In this document: positions 50,626-61,530 of the stretch, piece after piece
Position numbering within the stretch: position 1 is the first letter of the stretch
How the letters are laid out: each line of letters opens with the position of its first letter
Source: Rotaria macrura
Lineage: Eukaryota; Rotifera; Eurotatoria; Philodinida; Philodinidae
Direction: 5' to 3'
DNA: 64,000 bases
Assembly (NCBI GenBank): GCA_900239685.1
Contig: OENT01000298.1
Span: forward strand, 62,001-126,000
Position numbers and translations under genes: made by a program
Notes under the pieces: generated by a model
Told to the model about the DNA's origin: nothing
What the model saw: only the letters and a program-made list of their open reading frames with translations
Database searches by the model: none

Positions 50626-53600
50626 ATGACCGATCAGTTTCATGATCCATTTCGTTTCTCGGATATTGCCGGGGAGCCTATAAGAAGATTACCACAACTG
50701 TCAGGCTTCGAAAGTTTATCATTGGTGTCTTTCAAAGAGGCTATCGAACCACTCATACCACATGTGGCCGCAATTGAGCCTATGGTAGACAAGATCAAAG
50801 AACGCAATATTCAGGCACACAGTGGTTTAACCGTTGATGAATCTTCATCTATTGCATTGTATTCGCTGGAATGGTATCCGCGAGAGAAATCGTTCTATGT
50901 CATCTTAAATAAAACACTAAGAAATACAAAACGAGATGCTTTACTACTCCCATGGTTCAAATTTTTGAAACTTTTTCTAACAGCTCTGTCAAAGTTACCA
51001 TTGGCTGGTAGACGCATTGTGTATCGAGGAGTGAAGTTAGATTTAAAAGAAAGTTATAAGGAAGGTGAACGCATTGTTTGGCTCGGATTTTCTTCATGTA
51101 CAACGACTGTTGGTGTTCTTGAAAACAATGCATATTTTGGAAAATTTGGTACAAGAACACTGTTTGCTATTGAATGCGACACTGGTAAAGACATTTGTCA
51201 GCATTCATTCTACCCTAAAGAAAATGAAATACTTCTTCTTCCTGGACGAGAATTCGAAATCATTTCCATTATGAACATGGTTCATAAGCTAACTATGATT
51301 CAACTTAAAGAGATCGTGCCAAAATATCCAACCATAGCTTCCAATACATCAACCAATCCTACAGAGATCCTTGATAACACTATCACGACTGTCGGAACTG
51401 TTATTCCTACTGCAACAGCGGTAGAGTCAGGACCAGCACAGAAATCTGAACGCAACATTCAACAGGTGAAAGTCTCATACATTAACAAGAGGCTAAATGA
51501 TGCCTATATGCAACGAGTGATAAAGGATGCACTCGTACAAGAACTATGTGCAGAACTGGATTTGTCATGGAATGAAATTACAGATGAAGGTGCTGCGATG
51601 CTCGCCAAAGCATTAGAAGATAATAAGGTAAAAGAGAACATGACTTTTTTATCTATGGATATGCATATTGAGAGAGAATATTTGCAATTCATACTGAAGA
51701 ACAGTCGTCAGATAACATTTGTTGTTTTTTATTGCACACATGGCAGATACAATGTTACAGATAGTGAAGAAGAACCTTCTTATGAAAGATCCATTCGATC
51801 ATATAAATAGGTTTCTACAATAGAAAGAATTTGAATAAATCAAACAAAATTTTAGAAAAATAATAAAAGAAATGCAAACATTTTCCAAATAATAAACATT
51901 TCAAAGTTCATAAATTGACTACAAAGATTGTAATCAGTGTGACGTATTCGTGGATTTTAAGTTTGTTAATAATTAAATGATTGTTGATGCTCTCATTATG
52001 TATCCTAAATCTAATGCAGTCAGAATCTACTAGTTCTAGGCCGGATTCTATGAGAAAAAAACGTTTTTTTCCCATCGTTTCATTGTATGCTCGAATGTCA
52101 TTAACTTAAACTTTATTGAAAAACAATAAATTTTAAGAATTCATTTTTCTCATGAGCCTATTCATATGCGTCCTTCTCATAATACTTAATCAAAACCATT
52201 ATGACTGAGAGCTTTTTATGAATATTATTAAACATCAATTCAATCGAACCTGTACGTATATATCTTCCTTCTAATCATTTTCTGATACATATCAATACAT
52301 ATACTCCACGGTTCGGATCCACAACGCATTGTGCTGACAAGTAATTTATCCAACTTTCATCGATTATACAATTAGAAATTTTGCTCATTTTATCATTTTA
52401 TTCATGCATACATGCAAAACGCAGGTAACACACAGAGGTTTTTTCAACTTCGAACGACTATATCTACAGATAGGTAGAAGGGAAAGACTTGTAATTGTTA
52501 AGAAATATGTAAGTAAACTAATTATATCATACTTGAAAATTTCAGCCTCAACTATTTTGTTACTTGGATTTTATGAGGAAAGCACTAGTTGGTAACACAC
52601 AGACAAAAAAGGCCCTCGTTTCTTGGGGGATACAGAAGGAGTGATTAATCCTGCCAACTACTCCATATTCATAAATTTGGAGAGATGTAGTTTTATAACT
52701 GAAAGATAAGGCTATCTTCTCGTCAAGAGAAAACATTCACAGCTTGAAAAATGAGTGAACTATTGACTAAACATTTCGGTAACACACACACATTAATTTT
52801 TAAGACGATTTTCACAGGTCTAAAATTTTGTTTCGTGTTTGGAAATATCACTGAGGATATCAAAGTAATAATGTTCATTTGTATCTCAAGCTATCAGTAC
52901 TATTTTAAATTTAAAAAATGCTTCTATTAATGAAATACGATAAGAGAAAAACAGCCTTTTCAAATTACTTTCACATGAAAAAACTGAATTTTGGCTGGCA
53001 ATCATGATTTAGTTTCGTAATTATTAAGAACAAACGAGATAGATCAATGCAGAATCTACGAAAACCTGTAAAAAAACTTTAAATGACTAAGATCTGTTGT
53101 TTCCTCTCAGAAAATTTGAGCGCTCAACTTTAGCCATGCTGGTTGACCGTTGGCCGTTTTGTATGTATAATACTAATATATGACCATTTTCACAAAGACA
53201 CTCACCCATCTCAATCTACAAGCTAATCGAATCGGACCTATCGGAGCACAGTGCCTGGCAGATGTATTACAAAAGAACACAGTGATTCTCATTTTTTATT
53301 CATCTCTCTCATATCTCTTATATACATTTCTCCTGAAAGACACTCACTACACTCAATCTTTACAACAATCAAATCGAAGATAGAGGAGGAAAACATCTGG
53401 CTCACGCATTACGATATAACACAGTGATCATCGTTTTGTCTTTATCTCTTTCATCGTTCTATTTGTACTGATTTTTATATAGGTACTGATCACATTAGAT
53501 GTCTCTTGGAATCAAATCAGAAACAAAGGAGCACAACATCTGGCTGATGCTTTGCGAAATAACAAGGTGGTTCTCATACTTACTATCTCTCTCACTCTCT

Positions 53601-54420
53601 CATAGAACTATTCTTATTTTTTCATGCAGACTCTCGTGACATTAGATCTAACAGGTAATAGAATTGGGGACAAAGGAACTCTATGCCTAGCCAATGCATT
53701 AAAAATCAATAAGGTTATTCATTGTATGTCTCATAGCTTTATAGTCACACTATTTACACAGACTCTTACGAAACTTCATCTCGGAGACAATCAACTTGGA
53801 ATTGTCGAAGCACAACATCTAGCTGATGGTTTACAGATGAACACGGTAATCATTATTAATTCCAAATTTCTCTAGTTTTGAAAAAACGCTATTCTCTTCC
53901 CACAGACACTCCAGACATTAATTCTTAGTGGAAATCATTTAGGAGCTTTCGGAGCACAACATTTGGCAAATGCATTTAAAACTAATATGGTGATCCACAT
54001 TCTTTAGTTATGTTCGCTTCAACTTCATATTCACTCTTCTTAAAGGCACTCATCGAGCTAGATCTTAATGGTAATGAAATAGGAGACAAAGGAGTACAAT
54101 ATCTAGCTGATGCATTACGTATCAACACGGTAATCACCGCTCCATCTTTCTCATATTTCTATCAACCTTTTCATATAGACACTCACTACACTGTATCTCA
54201 GGAACAATAAAATTGGAGATAAAGGTGCACAACGTCTAGTTGATAATTTGTGGAACAATCTTGTTAGTATCTTTCTCTCTTCTTATGTTTGTTGTCGTGA
54301 AATAGACTTTTCATTCAGATATTGGTCACAATAGATCTTGTAGACAATCAAATCGGAGAGTTGCTTGAAGATCAATTGCAGGAGATAATGAAGCGTAATC
54401 AAGGACACACAAAATCGTGA
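50626..54420 (+). CDS. Arginine ADP-ribosyltransferase fused to a leucine-rich repeat array
   Basis: Exon 1 (50626-51627) encodes the ART domain: DESSSIALYSLEWYPREKSF, RRIVYRGVKLDL with the NAD-binding Arg, WLGFSSCTTT (the S-T-S-like strand) and YPKENEILLLPGREFEI with the catalytic E-x-E. These are the R-S-E marks of arginine-specific ARTs. It ends in a first LRR (CAELDLSWNEITDEGAAMLA). After a 1570 bp intron come nine more exons: 53198-53281, 53340-53423, 53483-53566, 53630-53713, 53762-53845, 53906-53989, 54046-54129, 54179-54262, 54319-54420. Eight are exactly 84 nt, each one 28-residue ribonuclease-inhibitor-type LRR, all phase 0. Total about 591 residues. ARTs modify arginine side chains using NAD. 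No signal peptide is evident. Start could also be the in-frame ATG at 50584; ATG 50626 is preferred because MTDQFHDPFRFSDI matches the usual N-terminal style of the family as I know it. Confidence 0.85.
51834..51896 (+). promoter_or_regulatory. Three AATAAA signals inside ART intron 1
   Basis: AATAAA occurs at 51834-51839, 51862-51867 and 51891-51896. The first is 24 nt after the in-frame stop (51808-51810) reached if the exon 1 donor is not used. This arrangement would support intronic polyadenylation of an ART-only transcript. Confidence 0.4.
53198..54420 (+). repeat. Tandem exon-plus-intron LRR array, period about 140 bp
   Basis: The spacing between successive exon starts is 142, 143, 147, 132, 144, 140, 133 and 140 bp: an invariant 84 nt exon plus a 48-63 bp intron. 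Several introns still share TCTCTCTCAT-like text, so the unit that duplicated included its intron. Exon sequences are diverged but keep the frame LxxLDLxxNxIGDKGAQxLADAL. All junctions are phase 0, so units can be gained, lost or skipped without shifting the frame. Confidence 0.85.
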
Positions 54421-55815
54421 CTACCAAGTGTGACAGCAGACTCTTTGTGTACTAAGAAGTTTCTTTAAATCTCTCAATAGATTTTCGTTCACTATTTTGC
54501 TTGCACACAATAGTAATGATTTTTAGTTTTTAAGTGTTATAATTGATAAATATAGCAGCTCTATAATCGAGAAGAGTATGAAGACACAGTATCACTCCTT
54601 CTTTTACAGATCTTGGATTCTTGGCTTAAATATGGAGATAAGGTAGCTGTTTTCATCATTCCACACTGTTCTACTTTTACTAAGGTATCTCGAATATGAG
54701 TCACTAAAGTTATATTTTTAGTGGCCTTTCAATCTCTAGATTCTTTTGTTCAAATTCAGCTGTATCATGCATTCCGGAAATAGAAATCAGTTGAGTAAGC
54801 ATGACGACCACTGCAGAATCTGTAAAACAAACATCATAAAGCACAATATACTATTATTATGAATCAAAGTAGTTCTGAGCACAATTGTATGTCCCACTAC
54901 ATCTCTAGAGAGTATATGGCAACCTCACATCTAGAACCAGCAATTTTGAAAATGCTTATTCTAAGGCGGAAATGCAAATAAATTTGCATCGAGCAATATT
55001 GAGGAATACGAATCCGATGACTGCAGTGTTATCGTTGAATTAATAATTCCAATCATGGTATAAACATTGAATATAATGCAGTATGAATCATATGCATGTA
55101 ATAATTGAGATTTTGTTTCAAGGAGTAATTTTATCTAGAGTGGATGTGTATCGATACACATGCTGCTGACCAATTGGCATACATTCAAAATCAGAGATTA
55201 GCGTTACATGCACGTTCAAAGCACAGTATCAGAAAAGAATTCAAGATAATTAAGTATTGGACGAATTTAAATGTGTTGTAATTGATTTAGTTGATTCAGT
55301 CGATGCTGAAATAGATAATTTGGCTCATGCGTGCTGTAAGTAATGTTGATGAACTAGAAGTTCAACATTTCTATTGCAAATTAATATGTAAACGACTTGT
55401 CTAAGTGACGCTTGGTTTCGTCACGATGTGTGTTGTTTTTTGAATCTCTTAGTGTTCAAATAAAAGAAAACTCAGGGCTGTCCTCATCTATTATTTCAGA
55501 GAAAAGTGAGCTAAACAAAATGAGATACTTTTCGCTTTTACAGAATAGCGTGATTCTCAATGACAGCAACATTTTTGTCAGCCTCAATCAAAATTCCATC
55601 AAAACAGAGCAAATAAAAATCTCATTGTATGCCAGCACCACGATACTTTATGGAAACAGAAAAGACCCTATATGATTCAGCTCGCTTTTCTCTTCAAGGC
55701 TAAATGTTAACTATCCTTGACTTGTACTTTGTTCGATCTCCAAAAAACTCGCTGAGTAACTAAATCGGGACGAAATCACGAAAAAGTGGACCGTTAGATG
55801 GACAGATTGTGAATA
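54421..55815. other. 3' flank of the ART-LRR gene, possible decayed coding traces
   Basis: No intact gene. A frame near 55261-55335 reads DEFKCVVIDLVDSVDAEIDN and looks protein-like but is closed on both sides. The nearest canonical AATAAA to the ART-LRR stop is about 550 nt away (near 54976), so the poly(A) site of the long isoform is unclear. Confidence 0.4.
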
Positions 55816-56639
55816 ACGGGTGGTCGGAAAGTTTTGGCACAAAATGTTTGTTTATTTTTGGTCCACTCGAAAATATTTCAGACGAGTCGAAATCTATGGG
55901 TTAGAAGCAGAATTTCGTGTTCTTTCAGAATATGAATTTAGAAATTTTGTGTCGGCTTTTGTTCGAGAGAAGTAAGGGAATCTTTGAAAGACCTGAAAAA
56001 TTAGTTTGGACGGAACATGTGAGCCGAAGTTCCTGGGCACAATGTTTATTCATTTTAGCCTACTTAAAAGTATTTCAAACAAATCAAATGCATAAGTTAG
56101 AACCAGAATTTTGTCCTGTTTCTGAATATGGGTTTAGGAATTTTGTATCTATTTNNNNNNNNNNNNNNNNATTAAGTTGTAACTTTTACACAAGTGAAGT
56201 TGTATGTTTTTTGTTAGGAACTCCTTTTGTGAAAAACACCTTGTGGTCAAAAAGTCAATTTCTCAAAAATGAGGGTATAGGAAAAACAAAAATTCAGATA
56301 TCTTGTCTAACAACCAAACAGAACTCCAATAGTCCATTTTGTAAGGCAAATTTTTCTCCACTAACTGACAGAGTCATAAAGGTTCCAACCTTTAGTTTCG
56401 AATTACAATAGTTAAAATATAAAAAACTACGAAAAACTTTTCCGTCCAAACTAATTTTTCAGGTCTTTCAAAGATTCCCTTACTTCTCTCGAACAAAAGC
56501 CGACACAAAATTTCTAAATTCATATTCTGAAAGAACACGAAATTCTGCTTCTAACCCATAGATTTCGACTCGTCTGAAATATTTTCGAGTGGACCAAAAA
56601 TAAACAAACATTTTGTGCCAAAACTTTCCGACCACCCGT
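55816..56639. mobile_element. Non-autonomous TA-flanked element with identical 198 bp inverted repeats
   Basis: The left arm 55816-56013 and right arm 56442-56639 are exact reverse complements over 198 bp, beginning ACGGGTGGTCGGAAAG. TA flanks both ends (55814-55815 and 56640-56641), fitting a Tc1/mariner-type target duplication. The spacer starts with a diverged direct copy of the first part of the arm (about 56022-56154, for example TTCCTGGGCACAATGTTTAT against GTTTTGGCACAAAATGTTTG). It then reaches a run of 16 Ns (56155-56170). The open frame across the Ns at 55917-56411 is not a gene. Perfect arm identity implies a recent insertion, recent gene conversion, or an assembly effect. Confidence 0.8.
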
Positions 56640-56641
56640 TA

Positions 56642-57109
56642 GATCGATTCTTTGTCAAGCTGAAAAATTGGTTGTAGAAGAACCAAGAGAATATAAATCA
56701 TCAGTCAAAGTTAAAGTTCTATGAAAATGAAAAGGCACGCACAGCTTTGAGTGGTAGGTTGATTCATTTTTTCTATTTTCTTTTATCTATCAGTAGTTTG
56801 TAAGACGAATATAAGATTCTTCATTTTCCAGACTTGAGAATTGATCGTGTTCGTGCCATCATGGATGACGATGCAAGTTAACATAAGACAAAGAATTATG
56901 GAAAAAGGAACTACTACTGAATATACAAGACATTCTTCAGCAAGACTCCGTACTTGATCCAAATGACCGAACAATCGTAACCTCATCGTCATAATCAAAA
57001 AAATATGACGAATCTAAACTACTTAACATATTGATTGGCATATGATGAAGCCGTACAAGTGTATGAATACAAATCAAAACGTTTAAGACTTGTTTTTGCA
57101 CAAGAATAA
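56642..57109 (+). pseudogene. Coding remnants downstream of the element
   Basis: If the element and one TA copy are removed, a 44-codon frame runs uninterrupted from 55764-55815 into 56642-56724 (KSGPLDGQIVN before, RSILCQAEKLVVEEPREYKS after). A second isolated frame at 57038-57109 reads AYDEAVQVYEYKSKRLRLVF and resembles a helical repeat segment. Both are short and flanked by stops. This suggests a decayed gene into which the element inserted. No family is assigned and the evidence is weak. Confidence 0.2.
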
Positions 57110-57564
57110 GTCATGCTTTGAACTCGATGAACTTTCTTTAAACTGTAGATCAGTGGATGATGCGTGACTAGTTAGCACGAACAATATAACTATCAATAGT
57201 TGAAATGACAACAACTCTCTAATATGTTTTGCATCAAAGTTAATCGAAAAAGTTATTAAAGATAAAGCGAAAAAAGCAGCATCTTACTGAATTCAAATCG
57301 CTTTATTAGTCCGATCAAAATCTATTGCACTACATTTCGGGATATTTGAAATTCTTCCCGGTTCATCTAGTCAGTGTAATATATAATACTTGCTCTTGTA
57401 AACTGATAAGAATTATGAACAGAATCGAAACAGTTAACATCTCAAATATCTTTGATAGTCTTGAACTGAGTTATTGCTGTAAATTTGTTACTTGGGATGA
57501 AGAGAAAAGTTTAGGCGACATTCTCATAATTCCTAGTGTTAAAAAAAGACATTCTAGCGGAAAC

Positions 57565-57666
57565 TAGGGGTTGCACTTTAACTTTAAACTTCTGAAAAAA
57601 AGTGCCTGAAGTTTAAAGTTGACTTTCAACTTTAATTTTTAAAGTAAAGTTAAAGTGCCACCCCTA
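57565..57666. mobile_element. 102 bp foldback MITE, possibly hAT-like
   Basis: TAGGGGTTGCACTTTAACTT at the left pairs with AAGTTAAAGTGCCACCCCTA at the right, and the middle contains further AAAGTT/AACTTT pairing. The flanking octamers GCGGAAAC and ACTGAAAC agree at their last five bases, a possible decayed 8 bp target duplication as made by hAT transposases. There is no coding capacity. Confidence 0.55.
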
Positions 57667-60402
57667 ACTGAAACGAGTCCTCTCCGAACAACTGTATTCA
57701 AAAGATCGAAAAACAAAAGGGAACTATTCTTTGCCAACTTAAATCATGAAGTATTGCTACATTATTGCTCCATGATTGTGCAAGTAGAGTTGGTGTCTTT
57801 TATTTTCTGATGAATAATTGATGCACTTACAATTATACACCGAAAGGGATCCAGTTTTGATAAAAACGATGAAGAAATCGAGAAAGAAACACTATGACAC
57901 AAACAAAAATTGATCACATGTAATGCTGTGTCGGCGAGTTTATGTATACGGTATATGTAATTGTTTTTCTCTACATACACGTCACATACACTTTGGTAAG
58001 TGCTGATGATGAGTAAGTCTTTTTTTGTTTATTTCTATTATAGTATAAAATCTGTAGCTCTCTGTAACTTTATATCAATCAATGGTTGTTAATTGAGAGA
58101 AAACCAAGCTTTCATTATAATCCTTACAGAACTAAAACGTAAAACACGATGGAGCCATACTGCCACTATGTTAAGAAACTATGGGAATAGTTTCTTCATC
58201 GATATGATAGATCATTAAGAGAGCAAAATACATCATGTCAGAAAACCCACCAAGCCACTTGAGACCGTTGATTCCAACTCGAATTCAGTGTTCATTGATA
58301 ATCATGCTTCACAACATTCCTTGAACAGTGACACAAAAGCCCTAAGTGTGTAGTTCACCAGAACGTTGATCTATGCCTTATAGGACGAATAAAAAAATGA
58401 GCTATAACTCAAACCAGTATACAGACTGGTCCAATCCATTCTAACAGTTTGACCGCGGTGTCGGTGTCGATCTGAAAAACAATCCACCCCTCCCGCCCAG
58501 GAAAGTTTTAATTCCCTCCTAAAATTAACTTAAGGGCATTTCTAGTTTAGGATTCGAGCAGCTACTGAGGCCTAGCTACCCTCAGAAATATTTTCTGACT
58601 CCACCACTACTCTATTATAGGTGGGGGTGTATATGAGGGATACATCCCTTAAACTTAATCAGTTTATCATGTAATACATAGAAATATATCAGGGGGGCAC
58701 TTTGCAACCAATTCGGTCTTCTATATAGTTGGAGAAGACATCAAAGATTATTTAAGTGTCAAATGATTTAGTGAGAAGAACTAATGTCATATCTGAGTTC
58801 AATTAAAGTGTTTTTGGTCTGCAGATCGTTTCTAAATACTTTTGTTGTATACTTAACCAGAGAATGAGATACAATTTAAGTTTTTTTTGTCTATGTCAAG
58901 TCTTTGAAACGCTGCAATAGCTTGTTGATAATTCATACAGAAAGAATGACAGCTTTTGATTCTTCGAAAAGTACTACTAAAGCAGACAAAGAACTCGAAT
59001 CATAGTACTCTTGCTATAGGTCAATAGACTGATATCGATGTTAATAACATTACCAGAAATTAACAGTATGCTCAATGTAATATGAATGTGATCCAATACG
59101 TATACATACCCTAATTCTAATACATATATTGAGTCGGTCGATTGGTAATGATGATGTTTTAGAATGAAATTTTGGCAAAAGATAAACAAAAAAAAAAGAA
59201 ATGGTGGTGAAAGAAATGCATTAAAATTAGAAAATAGTTGATTAATGAAATAATGAAGAGTTTGACGAAATATGAAACTTCGCACAAATCAGAACAATCA
59301 AACTGCATGTAGCGGGCCACAACACCTTTTTCTTAAAATTTATAGTCAGCATTTTCTTCAAAAGTATTTGTAAGTTCTACAACAACGAATACCTTCTTAT
59401 TCCTACGTTGATAATGATATAACACTTATTTCTATCAAACATTAGATAGACGTCGGTATTTATAAGTTACATTCATAGATAAAGATGTATTGACGTACAG
59501 TTTTCCAAAAGTGATGACTCATAACAGTTTCGCCTACACTCAGTGAATACCATTGAGTAGATAATCCTCTCGTTTCTGCGACTGTTTTCCATTCACAGTT
59601 GTATTTCTATCTATTTGAATATGCGCGTTCATGAATTCAATTTGAACATTATAGATTGTTCCGTTCCATACACATTTCAAAAGCATGAAATAAGTCATCA
59701 GATGTTTAACGCAATAACATTTATTGGATTGATAGAATCAGGTTATGGAATCAGTTCGTTTCGACTCTTAAGATGTTAGATAATGGTAAGAAATTTTTCG
59801 ATGTAAAAAGATAACGGCTGTTACAATAAAATTTTAGTATGTTGAATGCTTGTAACATTTATAAATTTTTCCGAATTGAGGAGCACACAAATACACAAAA
59901 ATTCTATGTTTGCAAATATGGTTTGTACATGCACGAAAGTTGATGCTTAATATATGATTTTGATTGTAATCATCAGTAAGGAAATAAATCAAAAAATGTC
60001 TTCAATTTTGTACCCGTGTAATTTGTTACTTTTCGGGAAAATACATTTACATAAGGATAGTATTCAATTATCGTCATGAATATATCGAGAGTATCTTTAT
60101 TAGTTTATTGTCTCTCTTTGAGCTATAGTATAGAATAATTGTGACAATTAAATGCATTCCACTAGTCATGAGAAACATAGTAAATTATGTACAACTTCCT
60201 AAAAACAAAATATCAACTACACTAACGATCGTATACGATCATTGTATGAGTTGTAACTTGCTTTCAATTATTAATCCTTTTGAAATATATCATCAATAGC
60301 TATTATTTACAATCGACTTTTTTCTTTGTCTTCTATTAAACATTGTCCTATTCCGATATTTATTTATCTGTAATCTTTATCTACATCTTTATTTTAACGT
60401 GA
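57667..60402. other. Intergenic, no supported gene
   Basis: Mostly AT-rich. About 58440-58690 is richer in G and C (CCACCCCTCCCGCCCAGG, AGGTGGGGGTG) than its surroundings, without a frame. Minus-strand frames at 57762-57980 and 58977-59285 have no domains. Confidence 0.45.
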
Positions 60403-60418
60403 CATATCTCTCTTGTAT

Positions 60419-61530
60419 ATGCTATTGGTATTTTTTATACGACTCGTGCCACTATTTATTACACGCATATATTTTCCATTGTATTATGTATTATCCTACA
60501 AGATTTAATTGTTATCAATTGCCAATGTCCATCTAGCGTTTTAATAAAATTATGTATATGCATTGAAAATGATTCATCAAATAGCAGCATGATACTCTAT
60601 CCAATCCTAAAGGAAACGATATTACTTCGTCGAAAATCGATTATCTGTGAACATATCGAAAATTCTTTGTTGAACTTGGGTTCTATTTTTATTGAACTGA
60701 GTATTGTACTATCAACGAATGATCATTTACATCGTTTTATGAATTTTGTTGATTTTCTTTTACATGACACGCGTATGAATCATCTGCTAGATAATCTATT
60801 CGGAAATATTATATTTTCGACTATTATTTTACATCATAATCCACTGTTAAAAGCAATCAATACTAATGCATTTTATAATACACGTGATCACGTTGAAGTA
60901 TTTAGGACGTTAAATACAATTTTATCGGACAGTAATGCAGTATTTGCAGTAATAAGAAAGTTTCATAATTTAAAACTTCTCAGCATGGAAAATGATCAAT
61001 TACAATCGATTCCAGATAGGGCATTCAATCATTCTGAACTTCGCTATATTTCGTTCGGTGCTCGTTTTAGACAAACATCACAACCTATTGAACATATTGG
61101 TACATATTCATTTTTCAATGCACCGAATTTAGTATCATTGAGTATCTTTTCATTTTTACTAACGAAAATCGGAAAATACTCATTGGCTATGAATAGAATA
61201 TTGTCATCAATAAATGATGAATTCAAGAATATGTTATTCATTGATATAAGTGGATCAATGCTAAAGGCTTTTAGTTTTGAACCAATATCTCTTAGTGGTT
61301 TTCGTAATCGACCTGCTTTTTTACGTCTTTACAATACAAGTATCGATTATTTGGATGAAAGTATATTTTAACCTTTTCTAGAAACGCATCCGTCGTCATT
61401 ATTAGACGTTCAAGATTCGATTATAAGTCGAATGTGTGATTCTAGATCATCTTGGATCAAAACTGAATACTGCACAAATACTAATCGACGTGAAAATCGT
61501 GTACACAGAACCGCATGTTGCTCTTTGTGA
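60419..61530 (+). pseudogene. Secreted LRR protein pseudogene (Oplophorus-luciferin non-catalytic subunit-like)
   Basis: The frame beginning near 60403 and readable from INCQCPSSVL (about 60517) encodes a Cys-rich cap, then irregular LRRs (NPLLKAINTNAF, FHNLKLLSMENDQLQSIPDR, NAPNLVSLSIFSF) typical of the bdelloid LRR proteins related to the 40 kDa luciferase-associated subunit. Three defects are visible. There is no in-frame ATG before the cap, and the only signal-like ATG frame (60419, MLLVFFIRLVPLFI) is out of frame with it. An in-frame TAA at 61369-61371 is followed by an open, family-like continuation (PFLETHPSSLLDVQDS, then a Cys-rich cap with SSWIKTEYC) to a TGA at 61528-61530. Position CDS in the C-terminal cap replaces the expected CDC. 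An unspotted 5' exon could rescue the start, but not the stop. Confidence 0.65.

Noticed and set aside
55917..56411. 164-codon frame across the N run
   Set aside because: Passes through unknown bases inside a transposable element; not a gene.
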